From the NCBI GenBank assembly GCA_963788285.1, contig CAWBGB010000006.1:90084-154083 (forward strand): a DNA stretch of 64,000 nucleotides, read 5' to 3'. The notes beneath the pieces were generated by a model, which saw only the letters and a list, made by a program, of their open reading frames with translations, did not search any database and was not told where the DNA came from. Made by a program: the position numbers and the translations under genes. Origin of the DNA: Alicyclobacillus_A sp963788285. GTDB lineage: Bacteria; Bacillota; Bacilli; Alicyclobacillales; Alicyclobacillaceae. Below, piece by piece: positions 63,807-64,000 of the stretch; within the stretch, counting starts at the first letter, position 1; the number at the start of each line of letters is the position of its first letter.

Positions 63807-64000
63807 TTATTGAGCGATTTCGTGCCACACCAGCGATGTATGCTCTCCTGTCAACCGATACATCTTGTTTCGTTTGGTGAAGATGACGGTGGGATATGAC
63901 GGTACCACATCCTGGCTAACGGAACCTAAACTATAGTAGACCGTAAAGCCGGAGAGGCCAAGGATGTCGAACTCCTTTTGACTGGTGGCGACAGCTTGGC
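63807..64000 (-). CDS. Thioredoxin-fold thiol oxidoreductase, BdbD-like, partial
   Basis: Only the last 64 residues are in the window (to stop at 63807); the 5' part lies beyond the right edge. VPSYPTVIFTKRNKMYRL shows a cis-proline position of a thioredoxin fold (SYPTV). Adjacent to bdbC on the same strand, it is probably the extracytoplasmic oxidase partner. Confidence 0.65.
   Translation of the reverse strand, partial: QAVATSQKEFDILGLSGFTVYYSLGSVSQDVVPSYPTVIFTKRNKMYRLTGEHTSLVWHEIAQ

Noticed and set aside
1..64000. CRISPR arrays, rRNA or tRNA genes
   Set aside because: No regularly spaced repeats and no complete cloverleaf or rRNA sequence were found by reading.

Overview
The window looks like chromosomal DNA of a spore-forming, bacillithiol-making member of the Bacilli. 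The signs are a CotD-like coat protein, three YjcZ-like mini-proteins, a YojF/BshB2 pair, YwqA/YwqB-like genes, a YdjO/Csp/desaturase cold group, and LexA- and TnrA/GlnR-type operators of the Bacillus kind. A secreted glutamic (G1) peptidase and moderate GC content fit the Alicyclobacillaceae best; that placement is inference.

Layout. 1-7.8 kb: ilvB(partial)-ilvN-ilvC-leuA-leuB-leuC-leuD operon for branched-chain amino acids, ending in a clear terminator. 7.8-18.2 kb: an SPL-like radical SAM gene under an apparent SOS box, a DEDDh exonuclease, a Lin0512 protein, a SWIM/SNF2 pair (the SNF2 gene frameshifted), VanZ, FabV, a low-molecular-weight phosphatase and an amidohydrolase. 18.2-25.8 kb: a mobile-element graveyard with a decayed group II intron reverse transcriptase split by an IS1182-type element, an unexplained non-coding stretch, a broken gene, an AT-rich glycosyltransferase/TVP38 pair and an IS110 remnant. 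25.9-33.6 kb: a two-component system and RND pump sharing a duplicated operator-like motif, then an ammonium transporter with a TnrA/GlnR-type site. 33.6-43.4 kb: small ORFs, membrane proteins, YiiX-like and CPBP proteases, bacillithiol genes, ribokinase, a DMT transporter, a heme-oxygenase-like oxidase and the G1 peptidase.

43.5-46.9 kb is the most remarkable part. A group IIC intron sits directly behind the terminator of the G1 peptidase gene and is itself split by an IS110-family element. Upstream of the transposase gene lies a structured region with the organisation of a bridge RNA: one loop carries two 7-nt guides matching the two halves of the intron sequence that was hit, and a second carries guides matching the two ends of the element. 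Both junctions carry the same core dinucleotide (CT in element orientation). A second IS110-family element of the IS1111 type (56.6-58.1 kb) has a candidate guide RNA downstream of its transposase.

47-52 kb: a DUF985 cupin, an SDR relic, then ecfA1-ecfA2-ecfT, an S component and a P1 (DmpA-type) peptidase, probably a vitamin or precursor uptake unit. 52-54 kb: small sporulation genes with a duplicated upstream segment. 54.2-56 kb: cold-response group with a doubly frameshifted desaturase. 58-64 kb: AT-rich GNAT gene, frameshifted MFS transporter, mostly non-coding DNA, a truncated MurG-like gene and a BdbC/BdbD thiol oxidoreductase pair running off the right edge.
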